From Holophaga sp. (GTDB taxonomy: Bacteria; Acidobacteriota; Holophagae; Holophagales; Holophagaceae): a stretch of DNA of 8,787 nt. The DNA is taken from NCBI GenBank assembly GCA_031292735.1, contig JARLGP010000268.1, positions 1 through 8,787 on the forward strand, written 5' to 3'. The notes beneath the pieces were generated by a model. It saw only the letters and a program-made list of their open reading frames with translations. It did not search any database and had not been told where the DNA came from. Each line of letters opens with the position of its first letter. Position 1 is the stretch's first letter. Below are positions 1 to 6,448 of the stretch, piece by piece. Made by a program: the position numbers and the translations under genes.

Positions 1-1233
1 CCGCTTGAGCAGCTCCATGCCGATCTCGATGTGGGTGCCCTCCACTTCCCGGTCGATGGCCTTGCCGATGTCGTGGAACAGCCCGGCCCGGCGCGCCAGG
101 CGCTGGTCGGCGCCCAGCTCGGCGGCCATGTACTCGGCGATGTGGGCCACTTCCTTGGTGTGGTTGAGCACGTTCTGGCCGTAGCTGGTGCGGTAGTTCA
201 ACCGGCCGATCAGCTTGTGCAGCTTGGGATGCACGTCCGGGAAGCCCAGGCTGATGGCCGCGGCCTCGCCCAGCTCCTTGAGGTGCAGGTCCATGTCGAT
301 CTTGGTCTTTTCAACCACCTCCTCGATCCGGGCCGGGTGGATGCGGCCGTCGGCCAGCAGCTTGAGGATGGCCTGGCGGGCCACCTCCCGCCGGATCGGG
401 TCGAAGCTGCTCACCACGATGGTCTCGGGGGTGTCGTCCACGATCAGGTCGCAGCCGGTGGCCTTTTCCAGGGCCCGGATGTTGCGGCCCTCGCGGCCGA
501 TGATCCGGCCCTTGAGGTCGTCGCTGGGCAGTTGCACCGAACTCACCGTGGTCTCCGCCACCACGTCGGAGGAGACCCGCTGGATGGCGGCGGTGATGGT
601 CCAGCGCGCCCGCTTGGTGGCCTCTTCCTGGGCCTCGTCCTCGATCCGCCGCACCAGCTTGGCAGCGTCCATCTTGGCGTTGTACTCCAACTGGGAGATG
701 AGTTCCTGCTTGGCATCCTCCCGGGTGAGGCCGGCGATGGCCTCCAGCCGGCTGGACTGTTCCTCGATCACCCGCTTCACTTCCGTCTGCAGGGCCCCGA
801 GCTTTTCCTGGTCGTCCTTGAGGCGCTCGGTCTTGACCTCGACCTCCTTGACCTTCTGGTCCACCTGCACCAGCTTCTTGTCGAGGCTGTCCTCCTTGCC
901 CTGGATGCGCTGCTCCTGCTTGTCCAGGCTCTGCATCCGCTCGTTGGTCAGCTTTTCCGCCTCCTGGCGGGCCGACAGGGCCTGCTCCTTGGCCTTGAGT
1001 TCGGCCTCCTTGCGCATGGCGTCGGCTTCCCGCTGGCCGCGGTTCACCACCTTGGCCGCTTCCTTCTCCGCCTCCACCAGCAGGCGCTCCCGCTCGGCCT
1101 TGAGCTCGGCTTCGGCCTTGGCCTGGGCCTGGGAAACGTCAACCACCGCCTGCTGGGCCTTCTTCATCTGGTAGATGAAGCCGGCCAGGGCGAGGATCGC
1201 CAGGCTGAAGAATAACCATCCCAATATGTTCAT
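1..1233 (-). CDS. rny: Ribonuclease Y, 3' end cut off by the window edge
   Basis: RNase Y is a membrane-anchored endoribonuclease that starts decay and processing of many mRNAs. The first 411 residues are visible. They show a hydrophobic N-terminal segment (about residues 4-21) acting as a membrane anchor, then a long charged Glu/Lys/Arg/Gln-rich coiled coil (about 25-205). A KH RNA-binding domain follows, with the GRIIGREGRNIRAL signature at about 242-255 and DDTPE at 266-270. The HD hydrolase domain begins at about 345, with FHDIGKA at 386-392 giving the metal-binding His388-Asp389. Family members are usually about 510-520 residues, so roughly 110 C-terminal residues of the HD domain lie outside the window. 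The ATG at 1233 is chosen because it immediately precedes the anchor; a GGGAG Shine-Dalgarno sits at 1245-1241. It lies just downstream of 6S RNA and zapA on the same strand. The identification is essentially certain; the open frame is intact as far as it is seen. Confidence 0.96.
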   Translation of the reverse strand, partial: MNILGWLFFSLAILALAGFIYQMKKAQQAVVDVSQAQAKAEAELKAERERLLVEAEKEAAKVVNRGQREADAMRKEAELKAKEQALSARQEAEKLTNERMQSLDKQEQRIQGKEDSLDKKLVQVDQKVKEVEVKTERLKDDQEKLGALQTEVKRVIEEQSSRLEAIAGLTREDAKQELISQLEYNAKMDAAKLVRRIEDEAQEEATKRARWTITAAIQRVSSDVVAETTVSSVQLPSDDLKGRIIGREGRNIRALEKATGCDLIVDDTPETIVVSSFDPIRREVARQAILKLLADGRIHPARIEEVVEKTKIDMDLHLKELGEAAAISLGFPDVHPKLHKLIGRLNYRTSYGQNVLNHTKEVAHIAEYMAAELGADQRLARRAGLFHDIGKAIDREVEGTHIEIGMELLKR

Positions 1234-1237
1234 GCGT

Positions 1238-1260
1238 CGGCTCCCAAGGTTTTGGAGCTG
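1238..1260 (-). promoter_or_regulatory. Small hairpin covering the rny ribosome binding site
   Basis: Between 6S RNA and rny, GCTCC (1258-1254) can pair with GGAGC (1244-1240) across a nine-base loop, and C1260 can pair with G1238. The only plausible Shine-Dalgarno for rny (GGGAG, 1245-1241) is largely inside the stem. This could dampen rny translation, but a five-base-pair stem is weak and may be chance. Confidence 0.25.
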
Positions 1261-1287
1261 CCGGCACTAGAACCGATTGGACGAATC

Positions 1288-1458
1288 AGGATCCCCGCTC
1301 AGTCGTGGAGGCTTGCCGTGTTCCCTAGCAAACAGGGGGGTTACCAGAGTCCCAGCTTAAGGCGCGCCGTCGCGCGGAACGCACAGTGCTGGGGGAAGGT
1401 CTCCCATGGCGAATTACGGAACAAGCGCTTGGCCAATCACGGGCCTCGCAGGGATCAA
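1288..1458 (-). ncRNA. ssrS: 6S RNA (SsrS), global regulator of RNA polymerase
   Basis: 6S RNA mimics an open promoter and sequesters the housekeeping sigma-RNA polymerase holoenzyme, mainly in stationary phase. No reading frame occupies this stretch, and the minus-strand transcript folds as one long irregular hairpin of about 170 nt, the size and shape expected. The closing stem pairs GATCCCTGC (1456-1448) with GCGGGGATC (1298-1290), nine pairs with one G-U. Next come GAGGC (1447-1443) with GCCTC (1312-1308), then CCGTG (1442-1438) with CACGG (1320-1316). The central part is largely unpaired. The apical arm pairs CCCAGC (1393-1388) with GCTGGG (1356-1351) over a GC-rich hairpin. The GCCTTAA stretch (1363-1357 region) resembles the GCCTTAA of E. 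coli 6S RNA. Position directly after zapA is the classic 6S location in many bacteria. The ends are set by the closing stem and may be off by a few bases. I see no convincing promoter; it may be processed from the zapA transcript. Confidence 0.82.
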
Positions 1459-1826
1459 ATTTCAGGCCCATCCAGGAGCGGATGGTTTGCCCCTTGGGGA
1501 AGGGGGCCGGAAGGGGGAATGGTTTCGTCCGGAACATCATCTAGAAGCTTGGTAAGGGTCTGTTCCAGGTTCTGGGTGTGCTGGCAGGCTTCCCTTTCCA
1601 GGCGCGCCACACGGTGCGCCAAGTTCAGGGCCCCCATCAGCAACCATGTAGATGTATCCAGCGCCGATGGCGGAATACCCCATCTTAGCTCATAGGCGCG
1701 CTCCATGTCCCGGAACGTGCCTTCAAGAATGGCCACCGCCCCCTTTATTTCTTCGGGCCCGGCCTGGGTGTTGACCCGGACCTGCCGGCCCAGGACATCC
1801 AGCGGAATCCCTTCCTCCTGTGTCAT
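1455..1826 (-). CDS. zapA: Cell division protein ZapA
   Basis: ZapA binds FtsZ at midcell and bundles its protofilaments, stabilising the Z ring. The 123-residue product has the family layout. A short N-terminal globular part contains the motif LDVLGRQVRV (about residues 9-18), comparable to the 'v.I.G..y.v' strand pair of ZapA. It is followed by the GPEEIKGAVAILEGTFRDME helix (23-42), and then a helical coiled-coil segment around 65-95 (LNLAHRVARLEREACQHTQN). The C-terminal tail (about 99-123) is Pro-rich and variable. The ATG overlaps the stop of the upstream coiled-coil gene as ATGA, with GAGG seven bases before it, suggesting translational coupling. The TGA stop (1457-1455) falls at the 5' end of 6S RNA. 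Family sequences are poorly conserved, so the call rests on the N-terminal motif, length, coiled coil and the zapA-6S-rny context together. Confidence 0.82.
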   Translation of the reverse strand: MTQEEGIPLDVLGRQVRVNTQAGPEEIKGAVAILEGTFRDMERAYELRWGIPPSALDTSTWLLMGALNLAHRVARLEREACQHTQNLEQTLTKLLDDVPDETIPPSGPLPQGANHPLLDGPEI

Positions 1827-2059
1827 TCCAGGCCCTCAACCATCTTCAGGATGGCTTCCACCTGCTTCTTGACCGCCTCCCGCTCCCGCTGCAGGGCGGC
1901 GTGCTCGGTCTGGAGGTCTTCCAGCCGCCGGCGCAGGCCGTGCAGCTCCTCGTCATGGGTTCCCCGGTCGGCCTTGAGCGCGGCCGCCTCGTCGCGGAAC
2001 TGGTTCCGCTGCTGGACCAGTAGCTGGAGTTTATCTTCGAGCTGCTTTAGGAGATCCAT
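1823..2059 (-). CDS. zapB: Small coiled-coil protein, ZapB-like cell division factor
   Basis: The product is 78 residues and almost entirely coiled coil. Leu and Ala recur at heptad spacing between Glu/Gln/Lys/Arg residues from about residue 3 to 75, with no Pro and only two Gly. ZapB of E. coli is a similarly short, wholly coiled-coil protein that joins the Z ring through ZapA. The length, the opening (LLKQLEDKLQLLVQQ) and the ending (AILKMVEGLE) fit that family. Sequence alone cannot separate ZapB from other short coiled coils; the deciding evidence is the four-base overlap with zapA. The ATG at 2059 has GAGG at a good distance and lies 21 bases after the pheT stop, so it is probably co-transcribed with the synthetase genes. 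An alternative reading is an uncharacterised coiled-coil partner of ZapA. Confidence 0.68.
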   Translation of the reverse strand: MDLLKQLEDKLQLLVQQRNQFRDEAAALKADRGTHDEELHGLRRRLEDLQTEHAALQREREAVKKQVEAILKMVEGLE

Positions 2060-2080
2060 GATTGCCTCGTTACATCCATT

Positions 2081-4063
2081 CTAGCTCCGCAATTCAGCGC
2101 CGAGGGATTTGGCCGCGGCCAAAGCACGGGCCATCCAGCCGTCCACTTCCTCGCCCGTAAGGGTCCGGTCGGTGCCCTGGAAGCGCATCCGGAGCAGCCA
2201 GGCCTGGCGCCCCGCGGGCAGGTTCTTGTGACGGAACACGTCCACGCACTTCAGTTCCGATAGCGGAGCGGCGCCCAGGGCGGCGGCCACCCCCTGGCGC
2301 AAGGCCTCGTACGGCTGGTCGAGCGTCACCAGCAGCGACAGGTCCCGTTCCACCACCGGGAACCGGCTGAAGGGAACGAACGGGGGAATGATCCGTTCGG
2401 CTTCGTCCGGGATGCCGTCCAGGGGGATCTCGAACTGCCAGCCCGGCTGCTCCTTGCCGCCCCCTTCCCAGTTGGGGATCTTCCATCGTTTGAACGAATG
2501 GATGGCGGCGTCGGACACCCCGATGGACTTCAGCACCCCGATCAGGTGGCTCTGCCCTTCCGGTTCACCGATCCGGCGGGCCGGGGAGAGCGGATCCTCG
2601 CCGCCCACCTCGCCGCCCCAGACCAGGCCCAGGGTCCAGGTCTCGGTCATGGGCTGGCCGGGATGGGCCTCGAACACCGGGGCGATCTCGAAGAAGCGGG
2701 CTTCCTTGGCGCCCCGCTCCAGGTTCATGCGGGCGATCCGGGCCAGGTCCCGCAGCAGGGTGCCGCGCATGACCGAGTAGTCCTCGCCCAGGGGGTTCCG
2801 GAGGGTGCGCAGCTCCGGGTGGTCGCCGCAGCCGGCGCCGTCCCGCTCCTCCTGGGCGTTGGTGAAGCCCAGGGTCACGGTCTGGAAGAAGCCCAGGTTG
2901 GCCAGCCGGGCGGCCAGCTTGCGCCGCTTGAGGTAGTCGGCCGCCAGGGCCACTGGAGCGGAATCCAGGGGCGGCAGCACGGCGGGGATGGCCTCGTAGC
3001 CGGCCAGGCGGAGCACCTCCTCGGTCAGGTCGTCGGGCAGGGACAGGTCGTGGCGCCAGGTGGGAGGCTGCACCGACAGCCCGTCGGCGCACTCCTGGAC
3101 CTCGCAGCCCAGCCGCCTCAGGTAGGCCACCGCCGAGCCGCGCTCGATGGCATACCCGGCCACCCGGTCCATCATGGCCCAGGGCAGCGCGATCCAGGCC
3201 GCGGACGGGGGCAGCGAGCCCACCGACCAGGCGGATTGCAGCCGCGCCCCGCACCAGGCCTGCAGGCGCTGGGCCAGCAGGTCCCGGGCCACCCGGGCGA
3301 ACCCGGGGTCGGCGCCCCGGCCGTAGCGGATCGAGGCGTCGGTGTGCAGCCCGTGCCGGTGGGCCATGGCCCGCACCGTGCCGGCGTCGAAGTAGGCGCT
3401 TTCCAGCAGCACCCGCTTGGTGCGGGCCGAAACCTTGGTGCTGTCGCCGCCCATGGTGCCGGCCATGCCGATGGGACCGCTGTCGTCGGTGATGAGGAGG
3501 TCCTGGGGGGTGAGCGTGCGTTCCACCCCGTCCAGGGTCACCATCTTTTCGCCCGGCCGGGCAAAGCGCACCGTGATCCCGCCCTTGACCTTGTCCGCGT
3601 CGAACGCGTGGGTGGGATGGCCGTAGCGGTGCAGCAGCTCGTTGGAGGCGTCCACCGCCGGCAGCCCCTTGGCCCCGGCGCCCATGGCGGCCAGGAAGGA
3701 GCGCACCGCCAGGGGGGTGCTGCCGGCCTTGCCCAGCTCCAGCACGGCCGTGCTGTAGAACGGCGCGGCGTCCCCGGCCTCCAGCCGGATGGGCACCAGC
3801 GGCTCGCCTTCGTGGAGGGTCACCCGGTCCAGCGGGCCCAGCTCCGCGCCCAGCTTGGCCGCCAGATCCCGGGCCAGGCCGCGGTGCGATTGGGCGTCGC
3901 CGCGGTTGGCGGTGACATCCACCTCCAGCACCGTGGTGTCCCCCTGGGTCTCCACCCCGTCCACCGGGAAGCCGAGCCCCGCCAGCAGCTCGCAAAGCTC
4001 CACCGTGTCCTTGCCGGCCAGGGCCGGCAGTTCATTGGTCAGCGCGTTGATCTCGATGAGCAT
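2081..4063 (-). CDS. pheT: Phenylalanine-tRNA ligase beta subunit, short form without the tRNA-binding (EMAP-II-like) domain
   Basis: PheT forms the alpha2-beta2 phenylalanyl-tRNA synthetase with PheS. It binds tRNA-Phe and edits mischarged Tyr-tRNA-Phe. The 660-residue product has a split B1 domain (about 1-75), the B3/4 editing domain (about 100-265, with HPTHAFDADK at 149-158 and GPIGMAGTMGG at 196-206), and a B5 domain (about 288-360, WRHDLSLPDDLTEEVLRLAGY). A catalytic-like core with RNPLGEDYSVMRGTLL at 422-437 follows, then a C-terminal FDX-ACB anticodon-binding domain (about 562-660, FSRFPVVERDLSLLV ... DRTLTGEEVD). Bacterial PheT is usually near 800 residues. Here B1 runs straight from GFPVDGVE (31-38) into LEVDVTANRGD (46-56), with the roughly 110-residue B2 domain missing in frame. 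The ATG at 4063 overlaps the pheS stop (TGATG) and has GGAGG nine bases upstream; the frame stays open further but would lie inside pheS. No frameshift is evident. Confidence 0.95.
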   Translation of the reverse strand: MLIEINALTNELPALAGKDTVELCELLAGLGFPVDGVETQGDTTVLEVDVTANRGDAQSHRGLARDLAAKLGAELGPLDRVTLHEGEPLVPIRLEAGDAAPFYSTAVLELGKAGSTPLAVRSFLAAMGAGAKGLPAVDASNELLHRYGHPTHAFDADKVKGGITVRFARPGEKMVTLDGVERTLTPQDLLITDDSGPIGMAGTMGGDSTKVSARTKRVLLESAYFDAGTVRAMAHRHGLHTDASIRYGRGADPGFARVARDLLAQRLQAWCGARLQSAWSVGSLPPSAAWIALPWAMMDRVAGYAIERGSAVAYLRRLGCEVQECADGLSVQPPTWRHDLSLPDDLTEEVLRLAGYEAIPAVLPPLDSAPVALAADYLKRRKLAARLANLGFFQTVTLGFTNAQEERDGAGCGDHPELRTLRNPLGEDYSVMRGTLLRDLARIARMNLERGAKEARFFEIAPVFEAHPGQPMTETWTLGLVWGGEVGGEDPLSPARRIGEPEGQSHLIGVLKSIGVSDAAIHSFKRWKIPNWEGGGKEQPGWQFEIPLDGIPDEAERIIPPFVPFSRFPVVERDLSLLVTLDQPYEALRQGVAAALGAAPLSELKCVDVFRHKNLPAGRQAWLLRMRFQGTDRTLTGEEVDGWMARALAAAKSLGAELRS

Positions 4064-5157
4064 CAGTCCAGCCCTCCCATGGTCCTGAGGAACCGTTGGT
4101 CGTTTTCGAAAAAGAGCCTCAGATCGGGAGTTTCGCTCACCATCATGGCGGTGCGCTCCACCCCCATGCCGAAGGCGAAGCCGCTCCAGACCGCCGGGTC
4201 GATCCCGGCCATGGTGAGGATGTTGGGGTGCAGGAGCCCGGCCCCCAGCAGTTCCACCCAGCCGGAGCCCTTGCAGACCCGGCAGCCGGTTCCAGAGCAC
4301 AGCGGGCAGCGCACGTCCATTTCCGCGCCCGGCTCGGTGAACGGGAAGTAGCTGGGCCGGAACCGCACATCGGCGCCCGGACCGAACAGCGCCTTCATGG
4401 CGTAGGCCAGGGTGCCCTTCAGGTGGTGCATGCCGATGCCCTTGCCGACGATCATGCCCTCCACCTGGTGGAACATGGGGCTGTGGGTGGGGTCGATCTC
4501 GTCCTTGCGGTAGACCCGGCCCGGCGCCAGGAAGCGGATGCCGCCGCTGCGCTCCAGTTCGCTGACCCCGTCGGCGCCCCGGGCCCCGATCCGGCGCAGC
4601 ACCCGCACCTGCACCGGGCTGGTGTGGGTGCGCAGCAGGAGGCCGTCCTGGTCCTTGAAGTAGAAGGTGTCGGCGCTGCCCCGGGCCGGGTGGTCCTGGG
4701 GGATGTTGAGGCCGTCAAAGTTGTGCAGCTCGGTCTCGGCCTCCGGGCCTTCCTCCACGTGGTAGCCCAGCGGGCGGAACACGTCCACCATGCGGTTCAT
4801 GAGCCGGTTCAGGGGGTGCAGGGCGCCCCGGGGCGGCAGCGGCGGCGGCAGGTCCGGATCCCAGGCCTTGGCCAGGGCCGCGCCCCGCTGGCGGGCCGAT
4901 TCCAGCTCCGCCTGGCGGGCCTGGAGCGCCTGCTCCCACTGGTTCTTGAGGGTGTTCACCGCCGCGCCAAGCTCGCGCTTGCGTTCCTTGGGGGCGGCCT
5001 TGAGCAGGTCCATCAGGCGCGCCGCGTGGCTGCCCTCGCGGCCCACGAAGGCCCCCTTGAGCCGCATCAGCGCGTCCAGATCGGCGCAGGCGGCCAGCGC
5101 CGCCGGGAATTCCCGGTGGGCATCGGCGACTTCAATTGGGAGCAGAGACGATTCCAT
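4063..5157 (-). CDS. pheS: Phenylalanine-tRNA ligase alpha subunit
   Basis: PheS is the catalytic subunit that activates phenylalanine with ATP and charges tRNA-Phe in the cytoplasm, working with PheT. The 364-residue length is normal for the family. Residues 1-100 form the N-terminal coiled-coil arm that grips tRNA. The class II core follows, with the RTHTSPVQVR segment (176-185), motif 2 as GRVYRKDEIDPTHSPMFHQVEG (213-234) and motif 3 as GFAFGMGVERTAM (326-338). A loop with four cysteines in two CxxC pairs (Cys284, Cys287, Cys292, Cys295) precedes the GWVELLGAG strand and looks like a small metal-binding insertion, known in some PheS proteins. The ATG at 5157 has AGAGGA six bases upstream. 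The gene begins 70 bases after rplT, past a stem-loop, and its stop overlaps the pheT start by one base, so the two subunits are translationally coupled. Confidence 0.97.
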   Translation of the reverse strand: MESSLLPIEVADAHREFPAALAACADLDALMRLKGAFVGREGSHAARLMDLLKAAPKERKRELGAAVNTLKNQWEQALQARQAELESARQRGAALAKAWDPDLPPPLPPRGALHPLNRLMNRMVDVFRPLGYHVEEGPEAETELHNFDGLNIPQDHPARGSADTFYFKDQDGLLLRTHTSPVQVRVLRRIGARGADGVSELERSGGIRFLAPGRVYRKDEIDPTHSPMFHQVEGMIVGKGIGMHHLKGTLAYAMKALFGPGADVRFRPSYFPFTEPGAEMDVRCPLCSGTGCRVCKGSGWVELLGAGLLHPNILTMAGIDPAVWSGFAFGMGVERTAMMVSETPDLRLFFENDQRFLRTMGGLD

Positions 5158-5174
5158 GGCGTCCTCTATACAGA

Positions 5175-5198
5175 GAAAGGCCGCTTCAGCGGCCTTTC
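5175..5198 (-). terminator. Stem-loop in the rplT-pheS gap, possible attenuator or partial terminator
   Basis: A perfect ten-base-pair stem, GAAAGGCCGC with GCGGCCTTTC, closes a TGAA tetraloop in the minus-strand transcript. It starts 29 bases after the rplT stop and ends 17 bases before the pheS ATG. The following bases are TCTGT, so the U tract is short and interrupted: the last Us of the stem are the main run. It is therefore at best a leaky terminator that would set a lower level for pheST than for the ribosomal protein genes. Alternatively it may be an mRNA stability or processing element. No Phe-rich leader peptide is visible in the gap. Confidence 0.5.
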
Positions 5199-5227
5199 AG
5201 GTCTGTTGCGATGTTGGAGTGCTTCGC

Positions 5228-5575
5228 TCAGCCCTTGGCCACGGCCACGAGCTTGGTAAAGGCTTCAGGATTGCGAACGGCGAGATCGGCGAGGATCTTG
5301 CGATCCAGGTCCACGCTGGCCTTTTTCAGCCCGCCCATGAACTTGGAGTAGGACACGCCGTTGATCTCGCAGGCGGCGCCGATGCGCACGATCCAGAGCC
5401 GGCGGAAATCGCGCTTGCGCACCTTGCGGTCCCGGTATCCGTAGCCCAGGGCCTTCTCGACGGCCTCCTTGGCGCTGCGGTAGAGGCGGGACTTGGCGCC
5501 GTAGAAGCCCTTGGCGAACTTCAGCATGCGCTTGCGGCGCTGGACTCGTTTAAAACCACGTTTGACGCGGGTCAT
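5228..5575 (-). CDS. rplT: 50S ribosomal protein L20
   Basis: L20 is an early-assembly protein that binds 23S rRNA and is required for building the large subunit; in several bacteria it also represses its own operon. The 115-residue product has the standard length. It shows the very basic N-terminal tail ([19 protein letters not shown]), the family motif [19 protein letters not shown] (about 20-38), the [18 protein letters not shown] helix (48-65), and the globular end [14 protein letters not shown] (73-86). The ATG at 5575 is chosen over an in-frame TTG at 5599, because the family begins at this Met and AAAGGAAG lies just upstream. It follows rpmI after an 85-base structured spacer. Confidence 0.97.
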   Translation of the reverse strand: MTRVKRGFKRVQRRKRMLKFAKGFYGAKSRLYRSAKEAVEKALGYGYRDRKVRKRDFRRLWIVRIGAACEINGVSYSKFMGGLKKASVDLDRKILADLAVRNPEAFTKLVAVAKG

Positions 5576-5592
5576 AATGTCTTCCTTTCCTG

Positions 5593-5644
5593 GTGGCAAC
5601 CCTTGCGGGTTTTCAGGGCCACGTCGGGGGCGGTGTCAGCCGCC
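5593..5644 (-). promoter_or_regulatory. Two stem-loops in the rpmI-rplT spacer, candidate rplT leader control element
   Basis: Reading the minus strand, GGCGG (5644-5640) pairs with CCGCC (5633-5629) over a six-base loop. Next, GTGGC (5622-5618) pairs with GCCAC (5597-5593). Inside this, AACCC (5611-5607) pairs with GGGTT (5602-5598) capped by a GCAA tetraloop (GNRA type). The two helices are contiguous on the 3' side with a six-base bulge on the 5' side. The structure ends just before the rplT Shine-Dalgarno (about 5590-5582). L20 autoregulation of this operon is known in E. coli and Bacillus by different RNA sites; whether this is an L20 target is inference. Confidence 0.35.
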
Positions 5645-5660
5645 GGGTGATGGATTGCGA

Positions 5661-5858
5661 TCAGGCGTACGGCAGCATGGCGCGGACGCGGCCCAGATCG
5701 GACTTGTCCACCATGCGGCCCATGTCAAGCTGACGCTTGCGCTTGCTGGCCTTGCTGGACAGGAGGTGGCGCTGGTGGGAACAGCCGCGCTTGAAAAGAC
5801 CGCTGCCGGTCTTCTTGAAGCGCTTCTGGGCGCCCTTGTGGGTCTTGAGCTTAGGCAT
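5661..5858 (-). CDS. rpmI: 50S ribosomal protein L35
   Basis: L35 is a small basic protein of the large ribosomal subunit. The 65-residue product matches the family in length and pattern: the N-terminal [20 protein letters not shown], then [14 protein letters not shown] (about 23-36) and the KRKRQL run at about 39-44, ending VRAMLPYA. The usual SHIL-type stretch appears here as SHQRHLL, within the range of the family. The ATG at 5858 has AGAGG six bases upstream and lies eight bases after the infC stop, so IF3 and L35 are surely on one mRNA and probably translationally linked. Confidence 0.96.
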   Translation of the reverse strand: MPKLKTHKGAQKRFKKTGSGLFKRGCSHQRHLLSSKASKRKRQLDMGRMVDKSDLGRVRAMLPYA

Positions 5859-5866
5859 GATTACCT

Positions 5867-6448
5867 CTAGGCTTGGTTCGGTTCCAGAGCTGGCGGAGCC
5901 TTCTCGGTCCCGGTCTTGGGTTTCTTGACCTGCTCCACCGGACGGGGGATGACGATGGCGTGCATATCGCGGCCATCAATGCCGGCGGGTTTTTCGATGA
6001 TGCATTTGTCCGTGATCCGGGTCAGCACGTCCTCGATGATCCGGTAGCCGATATCCCGGTGAACCACTTCGCGCCCCCTGAACATGACGACGATCTTGAC
6101 CTTGTCGCCCTCTTCGAGGAATCGAAGGATGTGCTTCACCTTGAATTCGAAATCATGGTCATCGGTGCGGGGCCTGAACTTGACCTCTTTGACCACGATG
6201 TTCTTCTGCTTGGCCCGGGCGGCGTGTTCACGTTTGGCTTCCATGAACTTGTACTTGCCGTAATCCATGATGCGGCAGACAGGCGGATTGGCCGTCGGAG
6301 AGACTTCCACCACATCCAGGCCCTTGCTTTCGGCAACTCGGATCGCCTCGTGGGGCGTCATGACGCCCAGCTGCGCTCCATCCTCGGCAATGACTCTGAC
6401 TTCCGCGGCCCGGATACCATCGTTGATTCGTGTTTCGTTAGCTCGAAT
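5867..6448 (-). CDS. infC: Translation initiation factor IF3, starting at an AUU codon
   Basis: IF3 binds the 30S subunit, keeps subunits apart and checks start codon and initiator tRNA. With the start at ATT 6448-6446 the product is 193 residues. The N domain (about 1-70) contains [14 protein letters not shown] (8-21), [26 protein letters not shown], and then a Lys/Arg-rich linker (about 72-90). The C domain (about 90-169) contains [19 protein letters not shown] and [20 protein letters not shown] 24-residue Lys/Pro-rich tail extends beyond the usual end. No ATG, GTG or TTG with a ribosome site lies near the conserved N terminus. The ATT is preceded by GGAGGAGG with five bases between, an excellent match. 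AUU is the known infC start in E. coli, where it lets IF3 repress its own translation. The frame is open further upstream, into thrS, but that part is not conserved-looking. A TTG at 6463 without a Shine-Dalgarno is a weaker alternative. Confidence 0.95.
   Translation of the reverse strand: MRANETRINDGIRAAEVRVIAEDGAQLGVMTPHEAIRVAESKGLDVVEVSPTANPPVCRIMDYGKYKFMEAKREHAARAKQKNIVVKEVKFRPRTDDHDFEFKVKHILRFLEEGDKVKIVVMFRGREVVHRDIGYRIIEDVLTRITDKCIIEKPAGIDGRDMHAIVIPRPVEQVKKPKTGTEKAPPALEPNQA

Noticed and set aside
31..1215. A 394-residue open frame on the plus strand, and a second one at 215-1174
   Set aside because: Both are antisense to the well-conserved rny frame. Their low-complexity Leu/Gly/Val- or Ser/Arg-rich translations are typical shadows of GC-rich coding DNA.
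1252..1695. A 147-residue plus-strand open frame over the 6S RNA region
   Set aside because: It lies opposite 6S RNA and zapA, has no recognisable domain, and its start has no ribosome site. The minus-strand RNA fold explains the region better.
4064..4300. Extending pheT upstream to an ATG at 4300
   Set aside because: The extra 79 residues overlap pheS in another frame and have no similarity to PheT. The ATG at 4063 fits the family N terminus, has a Shine-Dalgarno and makes the usual one-base overlap.
2498..4351. A 617-residue plus-strand open frame opposite pheT, with similar long frames opposite pheS and thrS
   Set aside because: The translation is a Gly/Ala/Gln/His-rich repeat-like composition with no recognisable domain. 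The opposite strand encodes clear synthetase domains throughout.
5158..5174. TATAGA just before pheS as a -10 promoter element
   Set aside because: No -35 hexamer at a suitable distance. The bases overlap the pheS Shine-Dalgarno, and transcription starting there would leave no ribosome site.
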